Below, piece by piece: positions 5,634-6,069 of a stretch of 6,069 bases of DNA (its first letter is position 1; the number at the start of each line of letters is the position of its first letter). A program made the translations under genes and the position numbers. Under the pieces are notes generated by a model. That model did not search any database. It had not been told where the DNA came from and saw only the letters and a list, made by a program, of their open reading frames with translations. Origin of the DNA: Ruminococcaceae bacterium UBA2656 (GTDB lineage Bacteria; Bacillota; Clostridia; Oscillospirales; Acutalibacteraceae); NCBI GenBank assembly GCA_002359465.1, contig DENA01000007.1, positions 128,498 through 134,566 of the forward strand. The letters are read 5' to 3'.

Positions 5634-6069
5634 TTATTTGACTTTATACATCCATGGAATGGTGCGCCACACCGTAATACGGCGTTTCAGAGCCTTGTCG
5701 GTCTGCCTGCCCACAGTCAGCAGCTTGTCGTACCCCGCAACATGAAGATAGCCCCGGACAGAATTATAGCCCGCTCCCTCTTTCAGCATGACATCGACCC
5801 CGTTCATTACGGTGAGCGGCAGCTTTTCGCGTTCAAACATCTGCACCAGTTCCGTGTCTTCTCTGCGTGTTGTCTTAATTATGTCAAGAATGCGGAGCAT
5901 AGCGTCGGTGTGCTGAAAAATATTTTTTCCGATAGACTTCTGCTTGCCGCGTTTTAATTCATAGACGGTATCCCGCTTGATAACCGCCGGAGACTGCGCA
6001 ATATTTTCAGCCGACAGCAGGCAGCGAAAGACAAATTCCTCCGCATAGCCGTGGCTGCAGGAGTCAGAA
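5634..6069 (-). CDS. C-terminal part of an unrecognised protein, possibly glycosyltransferase-like
   Basis: The frame is open from the right window edge (first full codon at 6068) to TAA at 5636-5634, giving 144 codons; the true start lies outside the window. An internal Met at 5900 is not a convincing start, as coding continues unbroken upstream and no ribosome site stands out. The visible part begins SDSCSHGYAEEFVFRCLLSA and ends in a very basic tail (KALKRRITVWRTIPWMYKVK). The acidic pair before F-x-F-R-x-L-L, then a charged stretch and a helical C-terminal region, resemble the end of some family 2 glycosyltransferases of Firmicutes, but this is a weak impression from pattern memory; no catalytic motif is in view. 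No membrane segment is seen. Stops are tandem (TAA TAG) and a terminator follows at once, so it is the last gene of its own transcript. The coding call is firm, the function is not. Confidence 0.8.
   Translation of the reverse strand, partial: SDSCSHGYAEEFVFRCLLSAENIAQSPAVIKRDTVYELKRGKQKSIGKNIFQHTDAMLRILDIIKTTRREDTELVQMFEREKLPLTVMNGVDVMLKEGAGYNSVRGYLHVAGYDKLLTVGRQTDKALKRRITVWRTIPWMYKVK

Noticed and set aside
4981..5745. Long plus-strand open frame of 254 codons opposite miaB and its promoter
   Set aside because: It is antisense to a firmly identified miaB, crosses the promoter and terminator, has no recognisable motifs and no convincing ribosome site. It is a by-product of codon bias in miaB.

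Overview
The window looks like chromosomal DNA of a low-to-moderate GC Firmicute, most likely a member of the Clostridia (perhaps Oscillospirales/Ruminococcaceae). The reasons are the gene order miaB - YlbF/YmcA-family gene - mutS - mutL, which matches Bacillus subtilis ymcB-ymcA-(cotE)-mutS-mutL except that no cotE is present, strong AGGAGG-type ribosome binding sites, a TTG start codon and a consensus sigma-A type promoter. The lineage is an inference; no marker here fixes it further. All genes lie on the minus strand and read from right to left.

Layout, in the direction of transcription. (1) 6069-5634: the C-terminal 144 codons of a protein I do not firmly recognise, possibly glycosyltransferase-like, ending in tandem stop codons (TAA TAG). 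(2) 5619-5588: an intrinsic terminator for that gene. (3) 5575-5547: a promoter with a perfect TATAAT -10 box, 17-bp spacer and TTGAAG -35 box, followed by a leader of about 29 nt and a strong ribosome binding site. (4) 5511-4093: miaB, the radical-SAM tRNA methylthiotransferase, starting at TTG. (5) 4064-3654: a YlbF/YmcA (Ric) family protein with a four-cysteine tail. (6) 3616-1004: mutS, complete. (7) 944-1: mutL, N-terminal 314 codons, cut by the window edge. Gaps between the four operon genes are 28, 37 and 59 bp and contain no terminator, so they very probably form one transcript from the promoter at 5575-5547.

The operon joins two kinds of work. MiaB modifies A37 of tRNAs and the YlbF-family protein belongs to the group that in B. 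subtilis binds Fe-S clusters and tunes RNase Y mRNA processing. MutS and MutL carry out post-replicative DNA mismatch repair. The window is otherwise ordinary housekeeping DNA: I see no mobile element, CRISPR array, RNA gene or new system. The points most worth checking are the YlbF-type cysteine tail on a protein in the ymcA position, the poor match of the MutS tail to a beta-clamp motif, a seven-base homopolymer inside mutS itself, and a nested inverted repeat just upstream of the mutL ribosome binding site. There is no gene-free stretch longer than about 122 bases.
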